In this document: positions 17,435 to 27,164 of the stretch, piece after piece | How positions within the stretch are numbered: position 1 is the first letter of the stretch | Layout of the letters: every line of letters starts with the position of its first letter | DNA from: Lachnospiraceae bacterium | GTDB lineage: Bacteria; Bacillota; Clostridia; Lachnospirales; Lachnospiraceae | Assembly: GCA_024693925.1 (NCBI GenBank) | Contig: JAILKH010000183.1 | Span: forward strand, 1 to 40,705 | Length of the DNA stretch: 40,705 bases | Direction of reading: 5' to 3' | Program-made: the position numbers and the translations under genes | Notes under the pieces: model-generated | Told to the model about the DNA's origin: nothing | Seen by the model: the letters and a program-made list of their open reading frames with translations, nothing else | Database searches by the model: none

Positions 17435-17737
17435 ATGGGTATTCTCACAAGCACGGTATCAAAGGATATCAAACGGATTGAATACATGATCAAGCGTTAC
17501 AAAGAGATAAAAAAAAATCTTCCCAAAGGCACCATCAGTCCCAAAAAAATCGGAAATCAGACCTATCATTACTTAAAATACAGAGATGGTAATAAAATAA
17601 TATCCGATTACATTCACAAAGAAGATTTTGATAATCTCACCGAAATGATTGACCATCGAAAACATTGCGAAATTATGATACGTTCTCTAAAAACTGAATT
17701 GGAGAATGCAAAAAAATTATTAAAGCAAAACAAATAA
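17435..17737 (+). CDS. Small basic protein, 100 aa, first gene of three-gene cassette
   Basis: A 100-residue, lysine-rich protein. It has an N-terminal helix (SKDIKRIEYMIKRYKEIKKN), a central LPKGTISPKKIGNQTYHYLKYRDG β-hairpin-like stretch (about 29-53), and a C-terminal coiled-coil helix ending LKTELENAKKLLKQ. The central stretch resembles small clostridial proteins often found beside toxin-antitoxin or nuclease genes. That comparison is from memory and I give no family name. It has its own promoter and a strong ribosome site (AAGGAG). It lies 31 nt before the next gene. Confidence 0.65.
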   Translation: MGILTSTVSKDIKRIEYMIKRYKEIKKNLPKGTISPKKIGNQTYHYLKYRDGNKIISDYIHKEDFDNLTEMIDHRKHCEIMIRSLKTELENAKKLLKQNK

Positions 17738-17768
17738 CCTCTACCCAAAACCAGCAGCAGGAGCAAAA

Positions 17769-17981
17769 ATGAACAAAGAAAGCTATCGCGTCATAAGAAT
17801 ATTACTGATTCCCAAGGTTGTGAATCTGATCGCAAAGGAATTTGATTGGGATGAAATAAAAGCCTGTAAAGCCTTTTATAATTCAAAATTAAATGAACTG
17901 CTTGAACAGGATGATAATGACTATTGGACTTACAGCGAGTATAAATTACTTGAACTATTCAGAAAGGAAATCATACAATGA
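17769..17981 (+). CDS. Small protein, 70 aa, second gene of cassette
   Basis: A 70-residue acidic, helical protein (SYRVIRILLIPKVVNLIAKE, then WDEIKACKAFYNSKLNELLE). The pattern of a short basic start, an I-x-x-V-V helix and a W/Y-D-x-x-x-A-x-x-x-FY segment recalls small proteins that accompany DUF3791 genes in Clostridia, but I cannot confirm this. Its start follows AGCAGCAGGAG. Its stop overlaps the next start as ATGA (17978-17981), so the two are translationally coupled and probably act together. Confidence 0.65.
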   Translation: MNKESYRVIRILLIPKVVNLIAKEFDWDEIKACKAFYNSKLNELLEQDDNDYWTYSEYKLLELFRKEIIQ

Positions 17982-18190
17982 CGAACGAAGGTAATTTCTT
18001 AACCTACGCCATAGAACAATATAAATTCGAAAAAAATATGAGCGGACGACAGGTTATGGATATATTTTCAAAGTATGATGTACTTGAATATATTTACACT
18101 TCCTGTGATCCGCTCCATGAAAATAAAGCAAAATATATAGTAGAAGATATTGATATTTACATTGAAGCATATAAAGCTAATTTATTATAG
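17978..18190 (+). CDS. DUF3791-like small protein, third gene of cassette
   Basis: A 70-residue protein with the layout of DUF3791: FLTYAIEQYKFEKNMSG, then VMDIFSKYDVLEYIY, then a terminal DPLHENKAKYIVEDIDIYIE. Family members usually sit beside a DUF3990 gene, a predicted ADP-ribosyltransferase-like toxin. None is present here. It starts inside the preceding stop (ATGA) and its 3' end overlaps the converging zinc-finger gene by 14 nt (18177-18190). Function is unknown. A role as antitoxin or regulator remnant is a guess from context. Confidence 0.65.
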   Translation: MTNEGNFLTYAIEQYKFEKNMSGRQVMDIFSKYDVLEYIYTSCDPLHENKAKYIVEDIDIYIEAYKANLL

Positions 18191-19247
18191 TTCCGTTTAT
18201 CTCCTTTATTTCACCATATTGCACAACAAGATCAACCTTTTCTCCTACTTCTAAAGAATCCCAAAAATCCTGCTCAACCTCAACAGAATACTCCTTTCCT
18301 TTATCAGTCCGAAACATAAGTATATAAATTTCATTTCTCCCGGCCTCTCGTTCATTTTCAAGGAGCTTACTTTCATCCCAATATGGTACTTCATCATCGC
18401 CGGAGGTATCAAGTGTCCGGGCCGGAATCCATTTTTCTATTTCATAATAATACTTTGTTGAAAATTGAGGAACCTGTTTATACACAGGGCGCTCTTCTTC
18501 GACAGTATAATACTCCGTCTTATATCTTGGGGTCTGAACTTCATGTTCGGTAAAGGTTCCGTCACCATTGTCTATATACTCCGTGTGGGTATCATATCCA
18601 TCCTCAACCTTTCGGGATTTTTCTACTTCTACTGTCTCATAATGACTCAGAACCGTATCATAATGATGTATTTCCTCTTTTTCATCATATACTCTTCCAC
18701 CCTCAGGAACATTCCAGTCGGATTCCTTAACTGTTTGATAAGCTTCTACCGATATTGATCGTTCCCAGCTTTTTTCCGACACTGATGCAGCGTATCCTTT
18801 ACTTCTGCAGGAAAAAGCGATTATAGCTACAAGCAGGGCTAAACCTATAATAAGAGGTAATCTCTTCATTATTCCACCCTGTTCTTTTTTTGATTCCTGA
18901 TTTCCTGTAAGTTGCTGCTCCTCTCTTTTCTTTTCCTCGGCTTCCTTTTTTTGATTTTCTATATTCTCATAATAATCTCCGCTGCTTTCTTCCCGGTCAG
19001 CTCCACATCCAACGCAAACCTTTGCATCATATCGATTAAGAGAACCACAATAACTGCAAGTCCAATCGGCTCCTTTTCCATATTCCCTAGCTTTTTCTTT
19101 ATCAAGATACTCTTTTTTCTCCTTCATATAAAACTTAGTACCTTCATCCTGAGGATGCCCGCAAGCCGTACATCGTTTGTTCAATCCGCTTATACCCTTA
19201 TTTCCGCAATACGGACAATCCCAATACCCCTGCACTATTTTATCCAT
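18177..19247 (-). CDS. Membrane protein with two N-terminal zinc fingers, one RanBP2-like
   Basis: A 356-residue protein. Residues 9-29 form a first zinc ribbon (WDCPYC...CTAC; C11, C14, C26, C29). Residues 62-81 form a second with the exact RanBP2 spacing W-x-C-x2-C-x3-N-x6-C-x2-C (W62, C64, C67, N71, C78, C81). A charged coiled-coil linker (about 94-124) and a membrane span (130-146) follow, then a Tyr/Glu-rich β-type domain, placing the fingers in the cytoplasm. I chose the ATG at 19247, which has AAGGAGG upstream, over a frame ten residues longer. The outer domain is unrecognised. The 3' end overlaps the DUF3791-like gene tail to tail. Confidence 0.8.
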   Translation of the reverse strand: MDKIVQGYWDCPYCGNKGISGLNKRCTACGHPQDEGTKFYMKEKKEYLDKEKAREYGKGADWTCSYCGSLNRYDAKVCVGCGADREESSGDYYENIENQKKEAEEKKREEQQLTGNQESKKEQGGIMKRLPLIIGLALLVAIIAFSCRSKGYAASVSEKSWERSISVEAYQTVKESDWNVPEGGRVYDEKEEIHHYDTVLSHYETVEVEKSRKVEDGYDTHTEYIDNGDGTFTEHEVQTPRYKTEYYTVEEERPVYKQVPQFSTKYYYEIEKWIPARTLDTSGDDEVPYWDESKLLENEREAGRNEIYILMFRTDKGKEYSVEVEQDFWDSLEVGEKVDLVVQYGEIKEINGTIIN

Positions 19248-19307
19248 CTTATAAATCCTCCTTTTAAGGATACACAATTATAATATATTCAAATTATTTT
19301 TCAATAA

Positions 19308-19596
19308 CGCTGTTATGTATTATTGTTATGTTTCATCGTTATATATCATCGTTATGCATCATCGTTATGTAACGTCGATATATATCACTGCTATTTAACT
19401 TAGCTATGTATGTTGGCGAATAACATTGTTATGCAACATCGTTATGTAACAATGTATTTTATATATTGCTTCTATTTGTGTATCTTATCCTGCGCCATAA
19501 TATAACATTGTTATATATCATTGTTATGTGTCACCGTTATACAACGCCGTTACATATCAACGTTTTATAACACTGTTATATAACAGAGTTTTATTT
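19308..19596. repeat. Degenerate 13-bp tandem repeat array with palindromic junctions
   Basis: This fills the 343-bp gap 19248-19590 between two minus-strand genes. In phase with CATCGTTATGTAA I count ten 13-bp units and one 12-bp unit at 19308-19449 (for example 19334, 19347, 19360 and 19437), a degraded stretch at 19450-19505, and seven units at 19506-19596. The GTTAT core is the most conserved. Unit junctions create palindromes: TATAACATTGTTATA (19501-19515), TATAACACTGTTATA (19566-19580) and CTGTTATATAACAG (19573-19586). The last unit runs into the stop codon of the downstream-reading gene. I see no gene and no clear promoter in the gap. Confidence 0.85.
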
Positions 19597-22110
19597 TGTA
19601 TACGTCAAAAAACGATTTCCATTTGAAGCTAACCAGACCTTCCCATCATCAATGCCGATCTTGTTTGATTTTTCTTTATATGGGTCATAAATTATCAGAT
19701 TTTTATCATCATATCCGATGATCAGTACAGCTTCATCATTTTCTACCATTGCCATTACCGGACACCCCATACCAATATAATACTTCATTGCTTCCGTAGA
19801 GCACCCTGCAAGCGGAAGTACTACTTTATCTTCAATGTTCTCCTTCATTATATCAAGCGGTGTTTTCCCTTCTTCCAAAAGACTTTTGACATCAACATAA
19901 ACCCCCGCTGTATTAAGCATTTTATCAAGACACGCCGCAACAGAGTTTCCGGTTATAGGTATAAATTCTATATCTTCGATCATAGTCTTTGACTTAAGAT
20001 CATTTCCTTTCCATATATAACTGCTTTTTTTATCAACGACTATTCCGGCTTCCTTCTCTGCTGTATAAACAGCATCTGCCGCATCTGTATAAATTGCTGT
20101 TATTTCCCCTTTTGAATATACATAATATCTATCTAATACATCTTGTACATTCAAATAAAAATTTCTGTTTCCTTCATACAAAACTTCTTTTGTTGTAAGA
20201 TTTCTGGTGTTTTTGCCTGCCTCTGTATTCTTTAATACCGTTTGCCAGGTGGTTTCCGTTTCCTCAGTAATAACATTGGTAAAATTATTTGCATGAGCCT
20301 CTTTTATTTGATTATTCATTATCTGATCATCCTCTGTGGGATAGACAAGTTCCGTATCCTTGTCAATTATTATCCTTTCAAGATTCATCATATTATCCTT
20401 AAATTGAACATCCGATACATATATACCTTCGTGATGATAGGTTTTAAGAATTTCCCCCTTTATATTCTGAATATAAATATAATCCATAGGTAAAACCGTA
20501 CGACCTGTAGAATCCAGCATAATATCCATAACAGCAACGCTTCCATATACAAAATCATGATTAAAAAATCCCAACGGTATTAAAATATGTCCCCGGGAAG
20601 CTTCTATCTTTAAAGGAACCATTGAATTTAATGACATAAAAGTAAGAGTATTATATTCATACAAACTATTTGCGGCCTGCCATCCTATCATGCTATTATC
20701 CAGCGAAGATACAAATCTTGTTTCATTAAGTCCGCTTGCAAGCAATTCGGCTTTCATAGTACTTAAATTTATGCTGTATATAGTTCCGTTAAACATTAAA
20801 TACAACGTATTATTTTCGTTTACATAACATAGATTTTCCACATCATGTTTCAATATTTCATAAGATTTTGTATAAGGAATGAACAAGTTCTCTTCAACCG
20901 TATTAAAAACTGTATCATAATAATATACTGTTATTCCTGTTTCTCCTTCGTGATTTCCGCGGTTCATATATCCGTATACCGCGAAATATACATTTCCAAC
21001 ATCATCCACATACAAAATTTTTATATTATGCATCTTATATGATGTGCGGACATCATTGTTTTCTTTATCTCTAAATGAATAAATCCTGGTTAATGAATCT
21101 GTATCGGAATTATAACTGTAAAGACTTCGCTCCTGAACAAAGCAGAAGATATTGGCATCCTTATTCTCTTTATAATCGATAGCGTCAGATAATATTCCAT
21201 GAAAAATTTTCCCGTTGGCCACTACCACATTTTCTTCATTAATTATTTTATCCATTGTTCGTTCATAATCTATAAGATATATTCTGTCCGAACCTCTCGT
21301 CAGATAAAAATACTCCCAAACATCATATAATTCCCCTTGAACCGAAACTGTATAATCAAGTGTTATTGCCGCATCCTTGGTATTAATGTCAAGAATTCTC
21401 AGTTCTTTATCGCTTTCCAAAACAGGCTCCAGATTTCCCCAAGTTAATTGATTAAAATTACTATGTATATTAACATAACCAAAACTTGAATTATCTCCTT
21501 CAGAATTTGATTCCATATAGGTTCTTAATTCTTCCGCCGCCGTTTTATCAAAGGTTTTGGAACTGAAATTATGAACAAAATCCAGTTTTTCGGTAAGATA
21601 AAGCTCCGGTTTATCTATAAATCTGCAATAATAAGAAGCAACCCGGCCATCAGATAGTGTCAGTTTTAAAACCAGCATATATTCTTTTTCATCTTCAATA
21701 AGATCTTTAACCGGAACAGTTGCACTTATTTCATCATTTAAATAGTCAAATGTCTGAATTTCCCCACTTTCCAGCAGTCTTTCCATACTTAAAGTATAAA
21801 CCTCATATGCAACTCCTGTAATGATACTGTCAAAAGCCTTTATTTTTATCGGCAGTTTTCTGTCAGCTGACATAGGTGTAATTGTCCCACGCAAATAACT
21901 GCCTTCCATTTCAGCCACATATCCATGAAGACAGTTAATATATTCACCATTTACATTAACATATACTACCGGGAGTCCGGCTTTCTTCATTTCAGCCGTC
22001 ATATCTGTATTACCTTTATTAATTACAGTCGACGTTATCATAACTGATATCAGAAAAACCAGAAACAATATCCCAATTCTTAAAAATGCCTTAAAAAGCT
22101 TTTTTCTCAT
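19591..22110 (-). CDS. Large membrane-anchored exported protein with C39-like C-terminal domain
   Basis: An 839-residue protein with an N-terminal anchor (about 11-29, GILFLVFLISVMITSTVI), a long β-rich extracytoplasmic region (possible propeller-like repeats, for example SDRIYLIDYERTMD and DNSMIGWQAANSLYEYN), and a C-terminal domain (about 715-839) resembling peptidase C39-like folds (NSVAACLDKMLNTAG, then NDEAVLIIGYDDKNLIIYDP). The positions expected for the catalytic Cys and His appear to be Ser723 and Glu793, so it is probably inactive as a peptidase. It follows atpC by 70 nt with a hairpin between, and has no clear ribosome-binding site before the ATG. Substrate or ligand is unknown. Confidence 0.75.
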   Translation of the reverse strand: MRKKLFKAFLRIGILFLVFLISVMITSTVINKGNTDMTAEMKKAGLPVVYVNVNGEYINCLHGYVAEMEGSYLRGTITPMSADRKLPIKIKAFDSIITGVAYEVYTLSMERLLESGEIQTFDYLNDEISATVPVKDLIEDEKEYMLVLKLTLSDGRVASYYCRFIDKPELYLTEKLDFVHNFSSKTFDKTAAEELRTYMESNSEGDNSSFGYVNIHSNFNQLTWGNLEPVLESDKELRILDINTKDAAITLDYTVSVQGELYDVWEYFYLTRGSDRIYLIDYERTMDKIINEENVVVANGKIFHGILSDAIDYKENKDANIFCFVQERSLYSYNSDTDSLTRIYSFRDKENNDVRTSYKMHNIKILYVDDVGNVYFAVYGYMNRGNHEGETGITVYYYDTVFNTVEENLFIPYTKSYEILKHDVENLCYVNENNTLYLMFNGTIYSINLSTMKAELLASGLNETRFVSSLDNSMIGWQAANSLYEYNTLTFMSLNSMVPLKIEASRGHILIPLGFFNHDFVYGSVAVMDIMLDSTGRTVLPMDYIYIQNIKGEILKTYHHEGIYVSDVQFKDNMMNLERIIIDKDTELVYPTEDDQIMNNQIKEAHANNFTNVITEETETTWQTVLKNTEAGKNTRNLTTKEVLYEGNRNFYLNVQDVLDRYYVYSKGEITAIYTDAADAVYTAEKEAGIVVDKKSSYIWKGNDLKSKTMIEDIEFIPITGNSVAACLDKMLNTAGVYVDVKSLLEEGKTPLDIMKENIEDKVVLPLAGCSTEAMKYYIGMGCPVMAMVENDEAVLIIGYDDKNLIIYDPYKEKSNKIGIDDGKVWLASNGNRFLTYTK

Positions 22111-22127
22111 TATTATCTTAACAGATA

Positions 22128-22154
22128 AACGGTCGAAGAAAATCCTCGACCGTT
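22128..22154 (-). terminator. Hairpin after atpC, end of ATP synthase operon
   Basis: AACGGTCGA at 22128-22136 pairs perfectly with TCGACCGTT at 22146-22154 around a 9-nt loop. It follows the atpC stop by 26 nt. On the minus strand it is followed by TATCTGTTAAG, only a moderate T tract. The next gene starts 18 nt beyond with no evident promoter, so partial read-through is likely. Confidence 0.65.
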
Positions 22155-22180
22155 ATCAACCAATAAATAAAATACAATAC

Positions 22181-22591
22181 CTACTTTTTTACGGCCTCTA
22201 TACGAGCTACCGATCTTTGTAATGCAAGTTCTGCACGCCTCAAATTTGTTGACTCAGCCTTCTCCGCCAGGCGTCTTTCAGCACGTACACGAGCCTCATT
22301 CGCACGGTCAACATCAATTTCGTCAGGCCACTCAACAATTTCAGCCAAAATAGTCACACTATCCTGTAAAATTTCAACGAAACCACTTAATAATGCAGCT
22401 GTTTTTATTTCCGTATCGTTTTCTCTTATCCTTAATACACCCGGAGCGACAACACAAGTTAACGGAATATGATTTTTAAGTACTCCTATCTCTCCTTCAG
22501 TTGTCCTAAACTCAACCATGATAGCTTCGCCTTCATAGAATACCCTGTCGGGTGTTATGATCTTTAATGCAAAAGCTCTTTCATCAGCCAT
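22181..22591 (-). CDS. atpC: F1Fo-ATP synthase subunit epsilon
   Basis: A 136-residue epsilon subunit. The N-terminal β-sandwich reads LKIITPDRVFYEGEA and TTEGEIGVLKNHIPLTCVVAPG. The C-terminal helical hairpin (RANEARVRAERRLAEKA, LALQRSVARIEAVKK) is complete. Epsilon forms the central stalk foot with gamma and can inhibit ATP hydrolysis. It is the last structural gene of the operon, 23 nt after atpD. Identification is firm from sequence and position. Confidence 0.97.
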   Translation of the reverse strand: MADERAFALKIITPDRVFYEGEAIMVEFRTTEGEIGVLKNHIPLTCVVAPGVLRIRENDTEIKTAALLSGFVEILQDSVTILAEIVEWPDEIDVDRANEARVRAERRLAEKAESTNLRRAELALQRSVARIEAVKK

Positions 22592-22614
22592 TATTTTGCC
22601 TCATCCAATCTTAA

Positions 22615-24018
<1,404 letters not shown>

Positions 24019-24026
24019 CTAGATTA

Positions 24027-24072
24027 AGCGTCAGGTGCCGATGTGTTTTAAACACCAATCTCAACCTACGCT
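24027..24072 (-). promoter_or_regulatory. Intercistronic stem-loop between atpG and atpD
   Basis: In the 105-nt gap, AGCGT-C-AGGT (24027-24036) pairs with ACCTACGCT (24064-24072), a 9-bp stem with one bulge. An inner stem GTGTTT/AAACAC (24043-24048, 24050-24055) stacks inside it. There is no T tract, so it is more likely an mRNA processing or stability element than a terminator. It lies just upstream of the atpD ribosome site (about 24015-24021). Confidence 0.5.
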
Positions 24073-24111
24073 GATTTACTTTTAACTACAGGCACTTACT
24101 GCCATTTCATA

Positions 24112-24990
24112 TTAATTACTCAGAGCCTCCGCACCGCCAATGATCTCAGTCAACTCCTGAGTGATATGACCCTGACGGGCTCTGTTATACTGAAGTTCCA
24201 AAGTACCTATCATTTCTTCCGCATTACTCGTTGCAGAATCCATTGCCTGCATTCGCGCACCGTTTTCGCTGGCTACAGCTTCAATTAGTGCACCATAAAT
24301 TAAACTGGCCATATACTTAGGTATTATCATCTCAAGCGCTTCTGTTTCTTCAGGTTCATAATTCATAACACTTCTCACCTTGGAATCAGCATCATCTTCT
24401 TCACCGCTCAGATCAATATCCGTATCATCTACAGGCAATAATTTTATAAGTGTAGGTATATGACTCACCGTATTCTTAAACCCGGTATAAGCCATCCAAA
24501 TTTCCCCTACTTCCTGATTTTCATACGCCTTAAGCAAAGCACCTGCAATCTCGACGGCATCGGAATATAAAGGTTCATTTATAACTTCCGAATAATCCTC
24601 TTTTATAGTATAACCTCTGCGTTTAAGAATATCTCTACCCTTTTTACCTATGGCATAAACAAAAATATCATCTTTTCCCCAATCGGCCGCACCAACCAAT
24701 TTTACGATATTGGAATTGTATCCTCCGGCCAAGCCCCGGTTAGATGTTATAACCACTACGGCCTTTTTTTCAGACTCACTTCTTACAATATACGGATGAT
24801 CTATGTGACCCGTACGTTTTATTATGCCTTTTATGGTCTCATACATACAGTTAAAATATGCCTTAGACCTCTCAGCCCGGGTTTTTGCTCTCTGTAACTT
24901 TACCGTAGAGACGAGCTTCATGGCTTTGGTAATCTGTTGTGTACTCTGAATACTGGTCTTTCGCCTTTTAATATCTCTCATTGAGGCCAT
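24112..24990 (-). CDS. atpG: F1Fo-ATP synthase subunit gamma
   Basis: A 292-residue rotor shaft. The N-terminal helix reads MASMRDIKRRKTSIQSTQQITKAM split as MASMRDIKRR and TQQITKAMKLVST, and the C-terminal helix carries RMQAMDSATSNAEEMI and YNRARQGHITQELTEI. Both are typical of gamma. I chose the ATG at 24990 because AGGTGA sits 6 nt upstream. The ATG two codons earlier would leave almost no spacer. A moderately acidic insertion (DIDLSGEEDDADS) lies in the middle Rossmann-like domain. It is 44 nt after atpA. Confidence 0.96.
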   Translation of the reverse strand: MASMRDIKRRKTSIQSTQQITKAMKLVSTVKLQRAKTRAERSKAYFNCMYETIKGIIKRTGHIDHPYIVRSESEKKAVVVITSNRGLAGGYNSNIVKLVGAADWGKDDIFVYAIGKKGRDILKRRGYTIKEDYSEVINEPLYSDAVEIAGALLKAYENQEVGEIWMAYTGFKNTVSHIPTLIKLLPVDDTDIDLSGEEDDADSKVRSVMNYEPEETEALEMIIPKYMASLIYGALIEAVASENGARMQAMDSATSNAEEMIGTLELQYNRARQGHITQELTEIIGGAEALSN

Positions 24991-25034
24991 AAACATTCAC
25001 CTGCCAAATCATAATAATTTATTTAAAACTAAAG

Positions 25035-26543
25035 CTATTTAAGATATCCTGCCTTAAAATCAACAATGGCCTTTTTAAGTTTCTCTTCAACTTCCTCGGA
25101 CAATACCTTGGATTCCTTGATTGAATCGGGAACATCCGGAATGTTCGTTCTTATATATTCAAACAATTGATCTTCGAAATCAACCACCTTATCTACCGGA
25201 ACATCCAAAAGATATTTATTAACAGCAACATAAATGATTATTGCCTGATACTCTACCGGCATAGGTTTATACTGAGGCTGCTTAAGGATTTCCTTAAGGC
25301 GTTCACCCTGCGCAAGCTTCTCCTTGGTATCCGAATCCAATTCGGAACCAAACTGAGCAAATGCAGCAAGCTCCCTATATTGGGCAAGTTCAGTACGAAT
25401 AGGCGCCGATATCTTCTTCATAGCCTTAATCTGTGCCGCACCCCCGACACGGGATACCGATAATCCGGCATTTACAGCCGGTCTGAAACCCGAATTAAAC
25501 ATCTCCGTTTCCAGATATATCTGTCCGTCGGTAATAGATATAACATTTGTCGGAATATAAGCAGATACATCACCGGCCTGGGTTTCAATGATGGGAAGTG
25601 CAGTCAATGATCCTCCACCATATTCCTCACTCATTCTGGCAGCACGCTCCAATAGTCTTGAATGAAGATAAAATACATCACCGGGATATGCTTCTCGACC
25701 GGGCGGACGACGGAGCAACAGTGAAAGTGTACGATAAGCAACAGCATGCTTACTTAAATCATCATAAATAACTAAAACATCCTCTCCGTTTTCCATCCAC
25801 TCCTCACCTATCGCGCAGCCCGCATATGGAGCGATATATTGAAGAGGAGCCATTTCCGAAGCAGTCGCAGCAACAACAGTTGAATAAGACATTGCATTGT
25901 ATTCTTCCAACGTTTTAACTATGGAAGCAACAGTTGAAGCCTTCTGACCTATTGCAACATAAATACACTTAACATTCTGGCCTTTTTGATTTATGATTGT
26001 ATCAATAGCGATAGCAGTCTTACCGGTCTGTCTGTCACCGATAATAAGTTCTCGCTGCCCTCTTCCAATGGGTATCATCGAATCAATAGCCTTTATACCC
26101 GTCTGCAATGGCGTATCAACGGACTTTCTCGTGATAACGCCGGATGCAACACGTTCAATCTGACGATATTTATCTGTCTGGATCGGACCTTTGCCGTCAA
26201 TAGGCTGGCCAAGAGCATTTACAACACGTCCGAGCATCGGGTCACCGACAGGAACTTCCACAACACGACCTGTCGTTTTTACGGTATCACCTTCGTTGAT
26301 ATTCTTATCTGCACCCAGCAAAACCGCACCAACATTATCTTCTTCAAGATTAAGTACCATCCCGAAAACTCCGCCGGGAAACTCGAGAAGTTCATTCATC
26401 ATTGCTTTCTCAAGTCCGTGAACACGTGCGATACCGTCTGCAACCTGAATAACTGTTCCCACCTCGGAAACCTCCAGCTCGCCGGCATATCTCTTTATCT
26501 GATCCTTAATTACAGAACTGATTTCTTCCGGTCTTAAATTCAT
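25035..26543 (-). CDS. atpA: F1Fo-ATP synthase subunit alpha
   Basis: A 502-residue regulatory subunit of F1 with Walker A GDRQTGKT (169-176), the VYVAIGQK-type strand ([11 protein letters not shown]), [12 protein letters not shown] and the arginine-finger signature [13 protein letters not shown]. Alpha alternates with beta in the hexamer and holds the non-catalytic nucleotide sites. Length and N-terminus ([16 protein letters not shown]) match the family. It starts 60 nt after atpH. Identification is firm. Confidence 0.97.
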   Translation of the reverse strand: MNLRPEEISSVIKDQIKRYAGELEVSEVGTVIQVADGIARVHGLEKAMMNELLEFPGGVFGMVLNLEEDNVGAVLLGADKNINEGDTVKTTGRVVEVPVGDPMLGRVVNALGQPIDGKGPIQTDKYRQIERVASGVITRKSVDTPLQTGIKAIDSMIPIGRGQRELIIGDRQTGKTAIAIDTIINQKGQNVKCIYVAIGQKASTVASIVKTLEEYNAMSYSTVVAATASEMAPLQYIAPYAGCAIGEEWMENGEDVLVIYDDLSKHAVAYRTLSLLLRRPPGREAYPGDVFYLHSRLLERAARMSEEYGGGSLTALPIIETQAGDVSAYIPTNVISITDGQIYLETEMFNSGFRPAVNAGLSVSRVGGAAQIKAMKKISAPIRTELAQYRELAAFAQFGSELDSDTKEKLAQGERLKEILKQPQYKPMPVEYQAIIIYVAVNKYLLDVPVDKVVDFEDQLFEYIRTNIPDVPDSIKESKVLSEEVEEKLKKAIVDFKAGYLK

Positions 26544-26603
26544 GGATCTTTACGCACCTTTCTAAATGATCTATTTCAATAACAAAATTTTATGATTTTA
26601 ATA

Positions 26604-27164
26604 TCAAACCTTTGCTTTGCTTAATTGTATATTACCAAGTTCCCTCTTAAGCCCTTCAAGCTTTGTCTTGATACTGGAATCAACTACCTTATCCCCTATC
26701 CTGATTATCATACCGCCTATCAGAGATTCATCTATTTTATAATTCATCTCCATGGTTTCGTAATCAGTTGTATCAAGCAGCTTTTTTCTGACAGCCTCTT
26801 TCTGACTTTCAGACAACTCCATAGGTGTTACAACATAAGCAATACCTATTTTCTTGTATTCCTTCACCATAAGCACAAAATGCTCAAGAATAGGCATAAG
26901 CTGAGCATATCTTTTATTGGATACTATAAGTTTTAAAAAACCCGTTAGTTCATCAGATACACGCCCTTTAAACACTTCCTCAACGATTCTTTCCTTCTCC
27001 TCCTTAAGAATCTTTGGATGATTCATAAGTCTGGAAAAATCCGGATTATCATTTAATATTTCCCGAACCGTAGATACTTCTTCATAAAGAGTATCCAGTG
27101 TTTGCATTTCCGTTCCGGTTTCAAATAATGCATTTGCATAGGTGCCGGTAACTAGCTTTGCCAT
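26604..27164 (-). CDS. atpH: F1Fo-ATP synthase subunit delta
   Basis: A 186-residue delta subunit with the family start KLVTGTYANALFETG and the C-terminal β-strand motif LIGGMIIRIGDKVVDSSIK, ahead of a final helix (LEGLKRELGNIQL). Delta caps the alpha3beta3 hexamer and binds the b dimer as part of the stator. Its start lies inside atpF, a 13-nt overlap (27152-27164) that implies translational coupling. Confidence 0.95.
   Translation of the reverse strand: MAKLVTGTYANALFETGTEMQTLDTLYEEVSTVREILNDNPDFSRLMNHPKILKEEKERIVEEVFKGRVSDELTGFLKLIVSNKRYAQLMPILEHFVLMVKEYKKIGIAYVVTPMELSESQKEAVRKKLLDTTDYETMEMNYKIDESLIGGMIIRIGDKVVDSSIKTKLEGLKRELGNIQLSKAKV

Noticed and set aside
19248..19590. Insertion sequence or MITE
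   Set aside because: No terminal inverted repeats with a target duplication, and the region is periodic throughout.
19308..19596. CRISPR array
   Set aside because: Units are contiguous 13-mers with no unique spacers, and there are no cas genes.
19308..19596. Replication origin with 13-mer unwinding elements
   Set aside because: No DnaA boxes of the TTATCCACA type (only TTATCCTGC at about 19486) and no dnaA, dnaN or rep gene nearby.
25986..26537. 183-aa plus-strand open frame opposite atpA
   Set aside because: Antisense shadow of atpA with no recognisable domain.
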